A DNA stretch of 64,000 nucleotides from Bacillus ndiopicus (GCF_000612805.1 NZ_HG964408.1:208231-272230); one strand, 5' to 3'; numbered from the stretch's first letter, positions 35,762 through 46,105 are shown. Notes: a model not told the origin generated them from the sequence alone. Numbers and translations: made by a program.

Positions 35762-36289
35762 TTAGGGCTGTGTTTCCAAGTACTCCTCCATATCAAGCAC
35801 CTCAATCACATTCGACCAATGCAGCACAGTTCCCACAAAATCACGGATATCTAAGCCAGCCATTTCGTAGGTTTCCGCATGATTCACTGTATTTGTCGCA
35901 TCCTCGATAAAGGTTGTACGGAAGCAGCGATCATAGGCAGCAATAGCTGTAAATTGGCAGCAAAACTCCGTGTTAAAGCCTGTAATATAGACATGCTCAA
36001 CACCAAAACTCGCTAAAAGCTCTTGCAAGTTTGTTTGATAAAAGGCACTTGGCGTTTTCTTTGTAACAAGATGCTTTATAAAAGGCTGAAAGCGGTTAAT
36101 GATGTCAGCACCTTTACTAGCATGAAAGAGCACGCTCTCTTTTTCATCATCCATATGTTGAACGAAAATAACTGGTTTTTGTTGTGCTTGAAATTTTTCA
36201 ATTAATAGCTCGATATTTGCTAATGTATCATCACATTGCGTTAAATCGACCAATCCATTTTGTACATCAATTACTAATAGAGCCTCCAT
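35762..36289 (-). CDS. Isochorismatase-fold cysteine hydrolase
   Basis: A 175-residue hydrolase of the isochorismatase/nicotinamidase superfamily. The catalytic triad is visible as Asp in LLVIDVQNGLVD near 7, Lys in HLVTKKTPSAF near 76 and Cys in TEFCCQF near 108. There is no carrier domain, so it is a small-molecule amidase or hydrolase of unknown substrate. The start at 36289 is preceded on the minus strand by GAGGAGGAAATT. It is transcribed opposite to its neighbours. Confidence 0.88.
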   Translation of the reverse strand: MEALLVIDVQNGLVDLTQCDDTLANIELLIEKFQAQQKPVIFVQHMDDEKESVLFHASKGADIINRFQPFIKHLVTKKTPSAFYQTNLQELLASFGVEHVYITGFNTEFCCQFTAIAAYDRCFRTTFIEDATNTVNHAETYEMAGLDIRDFVGTVLHWSNVIEVLDMEEYLETQP

Positions 36290-36637
36290 AATTTCCTCCT
36301 CAAAATTGAATTTAAATTGAGGCTACTGTAAATGGTGGTGTTTTCATATAGTTGTTCGCTCCTTAAGTATTATTTACTAATATATTCTATTTTACGCTCG
36401 TTTTCCTTTTTTGATCGTATATATTTTTGCACTATCAAAAAGATAGCAATAGTAAAATGTAAACCTAAGTCCACTTTTACTACTAACTTATTTTCAGGTG
36501 ATTCGTTTGATTGTAATTTTGGATGTGTCAGCAGCTATAATTTTAAAATTATCTTGTTTTGGGAAATTTCCATTTTTACGAAACATTCTATCTCTGTATT
36601 CGTATAAATTATTAAATTGCATTAAAAGGAGGTAGCT
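36290..36637. other. Spacer of 348 bases without a supported gene
   Basis: AT-rich. On the minus strand a 55-codon open frame (about 36370-36540) reads a hydrophobic helix followed by IRSKKENERKIE, which looks like the end of a small membrane protein but lacks a start with a ribosome binding site. It may be a decayed gene. The plus-strand open frame in the same place has no support. The Shine-Dalgarno sequence AAAGGAGG of the next gene ends it. Confidence 0.4.
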
Positions 36638-37267
36638 ATGAGGTTAAAGCAATTTATGAATGAATATTATAATGGTTTAAGGCTCTCGCCAAATTTTTAT
36701 CATCAGTGGAAGCAAGCCATTCACATTGAATTAGGTCAAGGAATCTATCAATTTCAAGGTAACAAGTTAAATATGGCGAGGTTTCATAGGGTTGAGCAGC
36801 AAGTTTTTGAAATAATGGAACTACTTTTTGAAAAAACAGATGATATCATTGTCGTTATCAACTCATACCCAAAAGATAAAAAGAAAACAATATATCCTAA
36901 CTTTTTTCCGCGCTATGTGAAAAATCAGTGGAAAAAGTATGAACTTCATATAGAAGAATATATGTGGCAATTTGATGAGGATGCATTACTTATTGAACAA
37001 ATGGAGCTTTTTTGTAAAGTGTCAGATTTAAAATTACAATGGCTTTTGAAAACATGCATTCATAAGGATTTTCGCTCTTTAAAGCCACGATTAAGAACAA
37101 GACATAGTGTATATGCACCAGATGTGTTTTTAGTGAACGTGCGCACAAAGTGCATTTTCCATTTATATGATGACCGTGGCTATGAAATAATGAATGCAGA
37201 TGAGAAATTACATAAAAAGTTACTAAATTATTTAACAAAAGGGGTGCCTCAACAAAATTATGACTAA
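36638..37267 (+). CDS. DUF3885-like protein
   Basis: A 209-residue soluble protein. The carboxyl-terminal part reads DVFLVNVRTKCIFHLYDDRG near 170-190, a pattern I associate with DUF3885 proteins of Bacillales, which often occur as scattered accessory genes and sometimes near toxin-immunity loci. Function is unknown. ATG 36638 follows AAAAGGAGGTAGCT. The stop overlaps the region just before the next gene. Confidence 0.65.
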   Translation: MRLKQFMNEYYNGLRLSPNFYHQWKQAIHIELGQGIYQFQGNKLNMARFHRVEQQVFEIMELLFEKTDDIIVVINSYPKDKKKTIYPNFFPRYVKNQWKKYELHIEEYMWQFDEDALLIEQMELFCKVSDLKLQWLLKTCIHKDFRSLKPRLRTRHSVYAPDVFLVNVRTKCIFHLYDDRGYEIMNADEKLHKKLLNYLTKGVPQQNYD

Positions 37268-37280
37268 AAGAAGAGGCATA

Positions 37281-37835
37281 ATGCGAAAACGGAAATTGAT
37301 AGTGATAGCAATAGCAGCTTTTGTGTTATTTTCCACTGTGTTTTTTCCATATTCAATTTTGAGCGTATATCCTGCTGTCCCAGTGAAAGTTGATGAAATG
37401 CGCCAGAAAAAATATAATGAGGATTTCGCTGTATTCCGATCATTGTTCGAAGAAAGAGCAGCACAGCCAGATTATGTTGTGTCATATTCGGTTTCTTTGT
37501 TGCTCTTGTACGAGATGGATTGGCTAACAAATGCTGACTATCATATGAAGCGCATAGAATGGGAGCAGCTATTAACAAATATTCAATTGGTTAAAAATGA
37601 ACTTATCCGCTTGAGCTTTAAAGTAGAGGGGCTTTCAGTAGAGGCGAAAATGTATTTAGAACAAATGATAGATTCAACAATGCGAATAGAAGAAGCTATA
37701 GCTTATCATATAAATAAAAAATCCACTTATTCACGCAAACGTATCAATGTTACGATTCGCAATTTACAAAATGATATTGCGTCTTCTTTAGATCTTTATA
37801 TTCATTTTTGGCAAGCATACTATATTGATAAATAA
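37281..37835 (+). CDS. Secreted or membrane-anchored protein, unknown function
   Basis: A 184-residue protein starting with a basic stretch and one hydrophobic helix (about 5-27), followed by a helical soluble domain rich in charged residues; no cysteine lipobox. I do not recognise the family. ATG 37281 follows AGAAGAGGCATA; an ATG at 37260 overlapping the preceding stop is possible. Close spacing suggests co-expression with the DUF3885-like gene. Confidence 0.65.
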   Translation: MRKRKLIVIAIAAFVLFSTVFFPYSILSVYPAVPVKVDEMRQKKYNEDFAVFRSLFEERAAQPDYVVSYSVSLLLLYEMDWLTNADYHMKRIEWEQLLTNIQLVKNELIRLSFKVEGLSVEAKMYLEQMIDSTMRIEEAIAYHINKKSTYSRKRINVTIRNLQNDIASSLDLYIHFWQAYYIDK

Positions 37836-37844
37836 GTAAAGCGG

Positions 37845-37878
37845 TCTGAAAAGTGGCATTTTTTCCTTACTTTTCAGA
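37845..37878 (+). terminator. Terminator after the DUF3885-like gene pair
   Basis: TCTGAAAAGT (37845-37854) pairs with ACTTTTCAGA (37869-37878). The T-rich part lies in the loop, so the strength is uncertain. Confidence 0.6.
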
Positions 37879-37888
37879 CTAAACATTT

Positions 37889-38074
37889 TCAGGATAAAAA
37901 TAATCGATGTTTGATTGATAATAAAAGAATCACTTCATCAATAATGGGTGTTTCATCTAATTCAATAAGAGTATTTTTTGGAACAATAGAACTTGCTGGA
38001 AATAACCTTTGTTGCCCTGAAAAATTTTTATATGCCCAGCTCTTTAAATAATCCTTGTATTTGTTAACAGTCAT
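37889..38074 (-). CDS. Small hypothetical protein (doubtful)
   Basis: A 61-residue frame with ATG at 38074 but only a weak upstream site (GTAAAG). The middle, RLFPASSIVPKNTLIELDETPIIDEVI, is not low complexity and could be the end of a larger degraded protein. No family recognised. Confidence 0.3.
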   Translation of the reverse strand: MTVNKYKDYLKSWAYKNFSGQQRLFPASSIVPKNTLIELDETPIIDEVILLLSIKHRLFLS

Positions 38075-38482
38075 CTTTACTAAGTACGCTTATAGCACAT
38101 CATGGACTTATTAATTATTTGTCTTTTCGGAAGATTCAATGAATATTTCCCGGACAATAATTTATATATCTTTCATGTAGTAAAAAGCTAAAGCTATTTG
38201 GTATGTAGAAGCATTGCTAATTCTGGTATCTATCTTTATTCATCTATTTTCCCCTTTCTATAGTATATACGAGGCTCAAAGTGAGGAAGTTTACTATAGT
38301 TCTTTTTATCTGCAAATTGCCGCAATACGCTGAAAATAAAAAGCAATTAAATGAATTTCACCTATTTTCTATTGATTTTAGGACTAAATAAACATTCGAG
38401 GGAATAGATAGAGCAACTATTTTACTAATTTTGATGTTTATTTTACAATAATAGTAGATATACATAGGAATGGAGAGCAATT
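38075..38482. other. Spacer of 408 bases upstream of the chemoreceptor
   Basis: AT-rich. I see no gene, no clear sigma-D promoter and no repeat here. The end carries ATGGAGAGCAATT, the ribosome binding site of the chemoreceptor gene. Confidence 0.5.
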
Positions 38483-39790
38483 ATGGAAAGAGAAAAATTA
38501 TTATCACGCGAAACTAAGTTTTGGAAAAGTCTAATTTTCAAAATGATTTTAGCTGTAGGTGTGAGTTTATTTATTAGTTCACATATTTCGGAATTTGTTA
38601 GTAACCGGGTTGGAGAAATTGTTGAGTTAGATGGTGTTGCAGGCGTTGCAATAAATACATTTATTTCTTTATTTATTGGAACGGTGATTATTGCACTATG
38701 TACACGTTACATTATTTTAAAGCGAGTGAATCGAGTATTGAAGGCGATGACTCAAGCAGCGGATGGTGATTTAACAGTACGTATCGATGATCGCTATAAA
38801 GATGAGGTTGGGCAATTATCGACAGAGTTTAATCATATGCTTGAGCAAATTGGAGCAGTTATTGAAAAAGCGAATAAAGCTTCAACGGATGTGACAGCGT
38901 ATACAAAGGAGTTTGCAGCGATTACGGAGCAAAGCAGTACGTCTGTTGAAATGATCTCAAGTTCAATCCAAGAGATGGTAATCGGAGCGGCAGGGCAGCT
39001 AGAGAAAATGCAGCAGTTATCTGAGTCATCGGATTTAATTAGTAAGGAAATGGAGGAAGTATCATCTGTTGTACAGGATGTAGCAGATGTAGCAGCCGTA
39101 ACAAATCAAAAGGCTGGCTTAGGTTTAGAATTAATCGAACAAACAATTGAAAAAATGAATACAATTAATAAATCTGTACATGACTCAACTGAAGTTGTCA
39201 ATGCACTAGGAGAAAAGTCGAAGGAAATCAGTTCTATTTTAGCATTAATTACCAGCATTACAGACCAAACGAATTTGCTAGCTCTAAATGCTTCAATTGA
39301 GGCAGCGCGCGCTGGAGATGCTGGGAAAGGTTTCGCTGTTGTTGCGGATGAAGTAAGAAAGCTAGCTGAGGAATCTGGTAGAGCAGCTGATGATATTCGT
39401 ACTCTAGTTGATGATATTTTAAGCCAAACATCAAGTGCAGTGACTGCCATTAATAGCGGTACCAAGTTTGTAGATGAAGGCCGAGAGTCAGTCGAGCAAA
39501 CTGGAGAAGCCTTTAAAAATATCGTGGAATACGTCTCTAATATTAGTAAGCGTACAAATGAGGTAACAAGCATTGTACGTAGAGTAAATGACAAAACGAA
39601 TGAAACAAGTTTCGTAGCAAATGATATTGCAGAAATTGCAAATGGCATAACGTCAAGTCTTCATACGATTAGCCGTTCTGCTGAGCAGCAAACAGCCTCT
39701 AATGAAGAAATTGCAAGCTCCGCTAATGTTTTAGAAACGATGGCAAATGACTTACAAGTAGAGATAAGTCAATTTAAGGTACAGCCTTGA
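38483..39790 (+). CDS. Methyl-accepting chemotaxis protein without a periplasmic sensor domain
   Basis: A 435-residue chemoreceptor. Two membrane helices (about 18-38 and 60-80) are separated by only about 22 residues, so there is no extracytoplasmic ligand-binding domain. A HAMP domain follows (about 82-135, with [16 protein letters not shown]), then the coiled-coil signalling domain with the hairpin tip [20 protein letters not shown] near 260-280. It must sense membrane state, an internal signal or a partner protein. It is a lone gene. Confidence 0.93.
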   Translation: MEREKLLSRETKFWKSLIFKMILAVGVSLFISSHISEFVSNRVGEIVELDGVAGVAINTFISLFIGTVIIALCTRYIILKRVNRVLKAMTQAADGDLTVRIDDRYKDEVGQLSTEFNHMLEQIGAVIEKANKASTDVTAYTKEFAAITEQSSTSVEMISSSIQEMVIGAAGQLEKMQQLSESSDLISKEMEEVSSVVQDVADVAAVTNQKAGLGLELIEQTIEKMNTINKSVHDSTEVVNALGEKSKEISSILALITSITDQTNLLALNASIEAARAGDAGKGFAVVADEVRKLAEESGRAADDIRTLVDDILSQTSSAVTAINSGTKFVDEGRESVEQTGEAFKNIVEYVSNISKRTNEVTSIVRRVNDKTNETSFVANDIAEIANGITSSLHTISRSAEQQTASNEEIASSANVLETMANDLQVEISQFKVQP

Positions 39791-39908
39791 TACGAAGTGC
39801 CAATAGAGCAGACAATCACCTGCTTTGCTGGCACTTTTTATTTATGCATAAAAATTAGAATTATTATACAATTGATTGTATTGGGATAAAAATGGGGGGA
39901 TTTGCAGA

Positions 39909-40424
39909 ATGAATATTCGACAGGCGAAACTAGAGGATGCAAAGGGGATTGCGATTGTTCATGTAGATAGCTGGCGATCGACTTACCGAGGAATAGTGGC
40001 ACAAAGCTATTTGGATAATCTATCCTATAGTGAAAGAGAAGAACTTTGGCGTACAGCTATTCCGTATGGACATGTATTTGTCGCAGAAAATAAACAAGGT
40101 GAAATTGTTGGCTTTGCAACAGCAGGTAAGGAAAGAAGCGGAGTGTATCCTGATTATCAGGGGGAAATTAGTGCTATTTATATTTTAGAAGAGTATCAAG
40201 GGCAAGGAATTGGAAAAGCTTTAATTCAGCAAGGGGTACAGTATCTACAGATGAAAGGATTTGTGTCGATGCTCGTGCTTGTATTAGCAGATAATCCTTC
40301 GACAGCTTTTTATGAAGCGATTGGGGGAGAAAAAATCGATGTTGTAGAAATTGAGATTGGTGGAGAAAGCTTTAAAGAAGCTGTGTATGGCTGGCGTACA
40401 TTACCACAAATTGGTGGTTTGTAG
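39909..40424 (+). CDS. GNAT-family N-acetyltransferase
   Basis: A 171-residue acetyltransferase. It starts MNIRQAKLEDAKGIAIVHVD, has the acetyl-CoA motif A in ISAIYILEEYQGQGIGKALI near 90-108 (the QGQGIG loop) and ends in a typical strand-helix unit. Substrate unknown. ATG 39909 has GGGGGGATTTGCAGA upstream; an earlier ATG at 39876 lacks a site. It converges on glyS. Confidence 0.88.
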   Translation: MNIRQAKLEDAKGIAIVHVDSWRSTYRGIVAQSYLDNLSYSEREELWRTAIPYGHVFVAENKQGEIVGFATAGKERSGVYPDYQGEISAIYILEEYQGQGIGKALIQQGVQYLQMKGFVSMLVLVLADNPSTAFYEAIGGEKIDVVEIEIGGESFKEAVYGWRTLPQIGGL

Positions 40425-40465
40425 GGAAATTAAATTTCTTGCAAACTTTTTTGTAGTTCTAAAGT

Positions 40466-40572
40466 AATGATTCGCCCGATTGGCAGGGGAATTCGCTCGT
40501 TAAACGGATAGATTCGCCCGATTCTTAGAGGATTTCGCCCGAAAACGGCTTTAATTCGCCCGCAAGCTTAAA
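40466..40572. repeat. Five phased about 21-nt repeats with core ATTCGCCCG (family C)
   Basis: ATTCGCCCG or a one-base variant (AATTCGCTCG, ATTTCGCCCG) recurs about every 21 bases with unrelated 11-12-base spacers, between two convergent genes. Confidence 0.8.
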
Positions 40573-40610
40573 GATTAAAAAGGCGCAGTAAACACGCATG
40601 CCGAGATAAA

Positions 40611-40647
40611 CGGGAAGGGAGGATGCTCGAGGCATCCTCCCTTCCAA
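40611..40647. terminator. Bidirectional terminator between the GNAT gene and glyS
   Basis: GGAAGGGAGGATGC (40613-40626) pairs perfectly with 40632-40645, loop TCGAG. The T-runs on both sides are weak. Confidence 0.8.
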
Positions 40648-40650
40648 TAA

Positions 40651-42039
40651 TTAAAACTGTAAATGCTTTTCAATATACGCTTTTACTTCTGAAATTGGCA
40701 TGCGGACTTGATCCATGCTATCACGATGACGTACTGTCACTTGACCGTCTTCTTTTGAGTCAAAGTCGTATGTGATGCAGAATGGTGTGCCGATTTCGTC
40801 TTGGCGACGGTAGCGTTTACCGATTGATTGTGATTCGTCAAAATCAACAGGGAAGGCTTTACGTAAATCTGCCCATACTTCGCCCGCTTCTTCTGATAGT
40901 TTTTTTGATAAAGGTAGTACTGCTGCCTTAAATGGCGCTAGAGCAGGGTGGAAGCGTAAAACTGTTCGTTTGTCGTCACCTTCAAGCTGCTCCTCGTCAT
41001 AAGCGTCACATAAGAATGCTAATGTTACACGGTCAGCACCTAATGATGGCTCGATACAGTATGGCACATATCGTTCATTTGTTACTGGATCGATGTAAGT
41101 GAAATCTTCACCAGAATGTTCCATATGCTGCTTTAAGTCGTAGTCTGTGCGGTCAGCGATACCCCATAGTTCGCCCCAGCCGAATGGGAAGCGGAATTCG
41201 ATATCTGTCGTTGCATTTGAATAGTGAGAAAGCTCATCTTCTTCGTGGTCACGTAAACGCATTGACTCTTCCTTCATGCCAAGGTTTAATAACCAATTTT
41301 TACAGAATTCTCTCCAATAAGCATGCCATTCTAGATCGTCGCCTGGCTTACAGAAAAATTCTAGTTCCATTTGTTCGAATTCGCGTGTACGGAATGTGAA
41401 GTTACCTGGTGTAATCTCGTTACGGAATGATTTTCCGATTTGTGCGATACCGAATGGTGTACGTTTGCGCATTGAGCGTTGGACGTTTTTAAAGTTAACG
41501 AAAATACCTTGTGCTGTTTCAGGACGCAGGTAGATTTCATTTGATGAAGATTCTGTTACACCTTGATGTGTTTTAAACATTAAGTTGAACTGACGAATAT
41601 CTGTGAAGTCTACTTTACCGCAATCAGGACAAGCAACCTCTAGCTCCTCCATTTTTGCCTTCATTTGATCGAAGCTCATACCGTCAACAATAATTTCTTT
41701 ACCTGTTTTTTCTAAAGAAGCGTCTTCAATTAATTTATCTGCACGGTGACGCGCTTTACATGCTTTACAATCGATCATTGGGTCGTTGAAATTACCAACG
41801 TGACCAGAAGCAACCCATGCTTTTGGATTCATTAAAATCGCCGCATCTAAACCAACATTATGCTCAGATTCTTGAACGAATTTTTGCCACCAAGCTTTTT
41901 TAACGTTGTTTTTTAATTCTACACCAAGTGGGCCGTAATCCCATGTGTTTGCAAGTCCACCGTAAATTTCAGAGCCTGGGAAGACAAATCCACGATGCTT
42001 TGCTAGTGATACAATTGTTTCCATTGATTTTTGTGTCAT
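40651..42039 (-). CDS. glyS: Glycyl-tRNA synthetase (single-chain, homodimeric type)
   Basis: A 462-residue class II synthetase charging tRNA-Gly. It starts with [20 protein letters not shown], and has the class II motif 2 region [20 protein letters not shown] near 203-222 and the motif 3 [10 protein letters not shown] near 335. A CxxC pair (CKACKARH near 93) and CPDCGK near 138 suggest a zinc site. This is the single-subunit type, whereas B. subtilis has glyQ and glyS. ATG 42039 follows ATAGGAGGAATTTTC. A T-box leader controls it. Confidence 0.97.
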   Translation of the reverse strand: MTQKSMETIVSLAKHRGFVFPGSEIYGGLANTWDYGPLGVELKNNVKKAWWQKFVQESEHNVGLDAAILMNPKAWVASGHVGNFNDPMIDCKACKARHRADKLIEDASLEKTGKEIIVDGMSFDQMKAKMEELEVACPDCGKVDFTDIRQFNLMFKTHQGVTESSSNEIYLRPETAQGIFVNFKNVQRSMRKRTPFGIAQIGKSFRNEITPGNFTFRTREFEQMELEFFCKPGDDLEWHAYWREFCKNWLLNLGMKEESMRLRDHEEDELSHYSNATTDIEFRFPFGWGELWGIADRTDYDLKQHMEHSGEDFTYIDPVTNERYVPYCIEPSLGADRVTLAFLCDAYDEEQLEGDDKRTVLRFHPALAPFKAAVLPLSKKLSEEAGEVWADLRKAFPVDFDESQSIGKRYRRQDEIGTPFCITYDFDSKEDGQVTVRHRDSMDQVRMPISEVKAYIEKHLQF

Positions 42040-42054
42040 GAAAATTCCTCCTAT

Positions 42055-42295
42055 TTTGCCCGTTGGAACGAAAAAAGCATTCGTCTCCGGGCGTAATATG
42101 CCCAGGGACGAATGCTGTTATGTACAGAATCCGCGGTTCCACCCTGATTGCTCAAACATCATTCGTTTGAACCTCTTTCGAAAAAATAGCTCCTGAGTGC
42201 CGTTTCTCTTTTCGGTGTAGGCTTGCACTAATCCCTACTCGCTTTTGTGAAAAGATACTTATTTCTCATTCATCGCTTATTATATATGGTTTAGT
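42055..42295 (-). ncRNA. T-box leader of glyS
   Basis: On the minus strand the T-box sequence AGGGTGGAACCGCGG lies at 42131-42145. It is followed by a terminator (arms 42076-42116, starting AGCATTCGTC, then a T-run). Upstream, stem I contains GAAACGGCACTC, and GGC (42199-42201) is the likely glycine specifier codon. Uncharged tRNA-Gly would favour the antiterminator and switch glyS on. Confidence 0.93.
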
Positions 42296-42417
42296 ATACA
42301 ACAAAATTTTTTTTGTGCAAGTGCTATAGCCCTAATTCTTTTCTTCGCAATCTAATTTGAAATAGTATATAATAATAACGTAATCAGTATAACATTATTA
42401 AAAGCAGGTGAGTCAAA

Positions 42418-43047
42418 ATCGAACTCAATAAACGTCAAGACGCTATTTTGCAAATTGTAAAAGAAAACGGTCCAATTACAGGGGAGCAAATTGCAGAGCG
42501 TTTAAACTTAACGAGAGCAACATTGAGACCAGACTTAGCAATATTAACGATGGCTGGTTTTTTAGATGCAAGACCACGTGTTGGTTATTTTTATGCAGGA
42601 AAAAAGAATACGATGTCATTAACAGACTCTCTTATGAATTTAAAAGTAAAGGACTTTCAATCTGTACCTGTTATTGTCTCTGAAAATATGACCGTTTATG
42701 ATGCTATTTGTCATATGTTTTTAGAGGATGTTGGGACGCTATTTGTAGCGGATCAAAACAATTATTTACAAGGGGTTTTATCACGTAAAGATTTATTGCG
42801 TACTAGCATAGGCACACAGGATTTAAATAAAATTCCTGTACATATTATTATGACACGTATGCCTAACATTGCATACTGCACAAAAAATGACTTTTTAATT
42901 GAAGCTGCTAAAAAATTAATCGATCGTGAAATCGATTCTTTGCCAGTAGTGAATGAAACGGTTAGTGGCGTTGAAATTATTGGTCGATTAACGAAAACAA
43001 ATGTGACGAAGGCCTTCATCTCACTCGCACAAATTCACGAATTGTAG
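42418..43047 (+). CDS. ccpN: Catabolite control repressor CcpN, apparent ATC start
   Basis: A DNA-binding repressor of gluconeogenic genes in Bacillus. A winged-helix domain (GPITGEQIAERLNLTRATLR near 16-35) is followed by two CBS domains (about 70-205). The frame extends upstream of the first conventional codon (TTG 42448) to a TGA at 42409. The extra residues IELNKRQDAI belong to the family's start as I recall it, and AGGTG (42406-42410) lies 7 bases before ATC 42418. So ATC is either a rare start codon, or one base has been gained in AAAA (42415-42418), since GTG AGT CAA from 42408 would otherwise run into the frame. Confidence 0.85.
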   Translation: MELNKRQDAILQIVKENGPITGEQIAERLNLTRATLRPDLAILTMAGFLDARPRVGYFYAGKKNTMSLTDSLMNLKVKDFQSVPVIVSENMTVYDAICHMFLEDVGTLFVADQNNYLQGVLSRKDLLRTSIGTQDLNKIPVHIIMTRMPNIAYCTKNDFLIEAAKKLIDREIDSLPVVNETVSGVEIIGRLTKTNVTKAFISLAQIHEL

Positions 43048-43055
43048 GTGATATT

Positions 43056-43868
43056 TTGGACAACTTGATTTTTTTCGTCGTATCTGATTCTGTAGGTGAA
43101 ACAGGAGAGCTAGCAGTTAGAGCGGCTGTTAGTCAATTTAGACCAACATTTGAAAATGTAGAAATACGCCGTTTTCCGCGGATTAAAAGCTTTGAAGAAC
43201 TTCTTCAAATCGTACAGCAAGCTGTGCAAGAAACGGCAATTATTGTATATACATTAGTTGAAAAAGAAATGCGGCAAAATCTTTATACAATAGCATTAGA
43301 ACAGCATGTCGCGGCAATTGATTTGTTGGGGCCAATGATAGAGCTGTTAGAGAATGCTATCAAGGAAGCACCATTAGAACGACCTGGGCTTATGCATAAA
43401 TTAGATGATGATTATTTTAAGCGAATTGAAGCGATTGAATTTGCTGTTAAATATGATGACGGGCGGGACCCTCGCGGTGTTTTACTGGCCGATGTTGTTT
43501 TAATAGGAGTTTCCCGAACATCTAAAACCCCTTTATCACAATATTTAGCCCATAAAAGCTTAAAAGTAGCAAATGTTCCACTTGTACCAGAAGTAGAGCC
43601 ACCAGCTGAGCTATTTGCAGTTGATCCAAAAAAATGCTTCGGTTTAATTATTTCACCAGACAACCTCAATAGTATACGGAGAGAACGTCTAAAGACGCTC
43701 GGTTTAAATGATGATGCTATTTATGCACAGCATAACCGCATTAAACAAGAAATTGAGCATTTTACTCGGATTGCTAATCGTATTGGTTGCGAGGTAATTG
43801 ATGTGACAAATACAGCTGTAGAAGAAACAGCAAATGTTATTTTGGATAAAATCCGCGCTCAAGTATAA
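43056..43868 (+). CDS. yqfL: Bifunctional PPDK/PEP-synthase regulatory kinase-pyrophosphorylase (YqfL)
   Basis: A 270-residue DUF299-family enzyme that switches pyruvate phosphate dikinase off with ADP and on with phosphate. The P-loop-like GVSRTSKTPLSQYLA near 152-166 is the hallmark, and the start FFVVSDSVGETGELAVRAA fits. TTG 43056 has GTAGGTGATATT before it and follows ccpN by 8 bases, the conserved ccpN-yqfL operon of carbon-flow control. Confidence 0.95.
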   Translation: MDNLIFFVVSDSVGETGELAVRAAVSQFRPTFENVEIRRFPRIKSFEELLQIVQQAVQETAIIVYTLVEKEMRQNLYTIALEQHVAAIDLLGPMIELLENAIKEAPLERPGLMHKLDDDYFKRIEAIEFAVKYDDGRDPRGVLLADVVLIGVSRTSKTPLSQYLAHKSLKVANVPLVPEVEPPAELFAVDPKKCFGLIISPDNLNSIRRERLKTLGLNDDAIYAQHNRIKQEIEHFTRIANRIGCEVIDVTNTAVEETANVILDKIRAQV

Positions 43869-43871
43869 GCT

Positions 43872-43901
43872 ACCTCTATCCGCTTAGGATGGGGTTTTTT
43901 C
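43872..43901 (+). terminator. Terminator after yqfL
   Basis: ACCTC(T)ATCC and GGATGGGGT pair with one bulge and a G-U pair; six T follow. Confidence 0.7.
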
Positions 43902-43910
43902 GTGTGTTAA

Positions 43911-44025
43911 TCAATTGCGCCTTGACTAACTCTCTAGCTCGCGAGGGAATCTTCATTAAAATCTGTGGGCATTTATCTTGATTCAATAGGTGTTTGTACT
44001 TCAATTGAATCATTTAAACACAATA
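43911..44025 (+). repeat. Interspersed intergenic element, copy 4 (degenerate)
   Basis: CAATTGCGCCTTGACTAACT, AGCTCGCGAG and CTTCATTAAAATCTGTG follow the order of copies 1 to 3, then TTATCTTGATTCAAT pairs with ATTGAATCA downstream. The rest of the spacer to dnaG (44026-44253) is AT-rich with nothing else recognised. Confidence 0.6.
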
Positions 44026-44253
44026 GAATTCATCTCAGCACCTATGAAAGTGGGAGTTTTCTTCTGGATTAAGATAAAAATATGTAGCTAAAATGAAATA
44101 ATTGTTTTATAATAATAAAATTGTGGTAAAAATATTTAGAAGTAGAGATATTTCATCTTGTACAATCCTTCCGATAATTTTTTGTCGTTTAATAAAGGAT
44201 TTTCAATATAAATCTCGAATTATGTTTATGTAACAACTGAAAATGGTGATGGA

Positions 44254-46074
44254 ATGACCAGAAAGATACCTGAGCAATTAATTGAACAAATTCGTTCACA
44301 GTCGGATATAGTCGATGTTATTAGCGATTATATGCAATTGACCAAAAGGGGACGTAACTGGTTTGGGTTATGTCCATTTCATGGAGAGCAAACGCCTTCT
44401 TTCTCCGTTTCGCAAGACAAGCAAATATTCCATTGCTTCGGTTGTGGAGCAGGTGGTAATGCGATTACCTTTGTGATGGATATTGAAAATATAACATTCC
44501 CAGATGCTGTTGTGAAACTTGGTGAACGAGCAGGCGTCCAATTAGATGCAGAACTGACTAGTAGTTCACAGCCTGCAAAAGCCATTTCAAAAGCCGAGGC
44601 AAATATGCGTCAGGCACACGATTTTGCAATGGAATTTTACCATCATTTATTAATGAATACTGAGGATGGAGAAGAAGCTTTACAATATTTATTGAAGCGT
44701 GGCTTCACTCAGGAGTTAATCGAAAACCATAAAATTGGTTGGGCGTTGCCGTCATGGGATTCGCTGACTTCATTTTTAGAAAGAAAAGAATTTTCTTTAG
44801 AGGAAATGGCAGAGAGTGGTCTAGTGATTCGACGAGAAAGTGATGGTTCATATTTCGATCGCTTTAGGGGACGTATTATGTTTCCAATTCGCGACGATAA
44901 TGGGAAGGTGATTGCGTTTTCAGGGCGAATTTTAAATACAGATGCTGAAGAAGCAAAATATATGAATAGTCCTGAATCACCAATTTTTCATAAAAGCGAA
45001 GTATTATACAACTTAGATAAAGCGCGGGCTACAATACGGAAAACGCGTCAAGTAATCTTAATGGAAGGCTTTGTTGATGTATTAGCAGCGACGAATGCAG
45101 GCGTTATGAATGCAGTAGCAACGATGGGCACATCGCTCACACCACAGCATATCCAAAAGCTCAAGCGCTTAGTGGAGCAAATTACAGTTTGCTATGATGG
45201 GGATTCTGCTGGAATGGAAGGAGCGCGACGCTCAGCTCAGTTGCTAAAGGATGAACGCTTAAAAGTAGAAGTTGCTGTTTTACCGGACAAGCTTGATCCA
45301 GACGATTATATTCGTGAGTACGGTGCAGAAGCGTTTAAAGCACAAATAATTGACAAGCCCCATGCTTATATTGCTTTTATGATGATGTATGCAAGGCGCA
45401 ATAAAAATTTTCAATTTGAAAATGATGTGCTGCAATACGTTCAAGAAGTGCTAGAAGAGCTTGCTTTGGTATCTTCGCCAATAGAGCGTGATTTATATAT
45501 AACACAGCTTGCCAATGAAACATCTATTTCTCAAGAAGCTATTTATGCACAATATCGTAAACTTGAGGCAGCGAAATCGAAGCACTATAAAAAAGAACAA
45601 ATCCCAATGCAAGAAGTTGCTTCGGTGCCTGTATCGCAAAAACCGTTGACTGGAGCGGAGCGTGCAGAACGATTGTTGTTATCGCATATGCTTCATAATG
45701 TGCATGTGGTTGATAAAATTTTACAAAGTGGCGAGGAGCCTTTTGTAAGAGAAGAGTATATGGTTGTTTTTGTTCGATTAATCGGTTTTTACGAGGAATT
45801 TAGTACAGCTGATTATCAACGATTTGTAGAGGTAATTGAAGATTCAGAGTTACGTAAAATTGTGATGGAAGCTGCATTAGCTGAGCGAGATCCAGATCAT
45901 GCAGAAGCTGAAATTGCAGACTGTATAAAACATCTTAAAAAACATCGCATACAGCTTGAAATTGATGCATTGCGTCAAAAGCAGACAGAAGCAGAAAAAA
46001 TGCATGAATATAAACAGGCTATGGAAATTATGCAAAAAATTGTCCATTTAAGAAGAACTTTGGCGACGATGTAA
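44254..46074 (+). CDS. dnaG: DNA primase
   Basis: A 606-residue bacterial primase. The zinc-binding domain has [19 protein letters not shown] near 41 and CFGCGAGG near 64. The TOPRIM core (about 260-345) has [15 protein letters not shown] near 270 and CYDGDSAG near 313. The carboxyl-terminal domain (about 460-606) binds DnaB helicase. It makes RNA primers at the fork. It is 31 bases upstream of sigA, the conserved macromolecular-synthesis order, though without rpsU here. Confidence 0.96.
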   Translation: MTRKIPEQLIEQIRSQSDIVDVISDYMQLTKRGRNWFGLCPFHGEQTPSFSVSQDKQIFHCFGCGAGGNAITFVMDIENITFPDAVVKLGERAGVQLDAELTSSSQPAKAISKAEANMRQAHDFAMEFYHHLLMNTEDGEEALQYLLKRGFTQELIENHKIGWALPSWDSLTSFLERKEFSLEEMAESGLVIRRESDGSYFDRFRGRIMFPIRDDNGKVIAFSGRILNTDAEEAKYMNSPESPIFHKSEVLYNLDKARATIRKTRQVILMEGFVDVLAATNAGVMNAVATMGTSLTPQHIQKLKRLVEQITVCYDGDSAGMEGARRSAQLLKDERLKVEVAVLPDKLDPDDYIREYGAEAFKAQIIDKPHAYIAFMMMYARRNKNFQFENDVLQYVQEVLEELALVSSPIERDLYITQLANETSISQEAIYAQYRKLEAAKSKHYKKEQIPMQEVASVPVSQKPLTGAERAERLLLSHMLHNVHVVDKILQSGEEPFVREEYMVVFVRLIGFYEEFSTADYQRFVEVIEDSELRKIVMEAALAERDPDHAEAEIADCIKHLKKHRIQLEIDALRQKQTEAEKMHEYKQAMEIMQKIVHLRRTLATM

Positions 46075-46105
46075 CTCGATTCGTTTTTTAGAAGGAGGAA
46101 GGTTT

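Noticed and set aside
36332..36607. Plus-strand open frame of 91 codons upstream of the DUF3885-like gene
   Set aside because: No ribosome binding site, Phe/Ser/Tyr-rich AT-driven composition, no recognisable motif.
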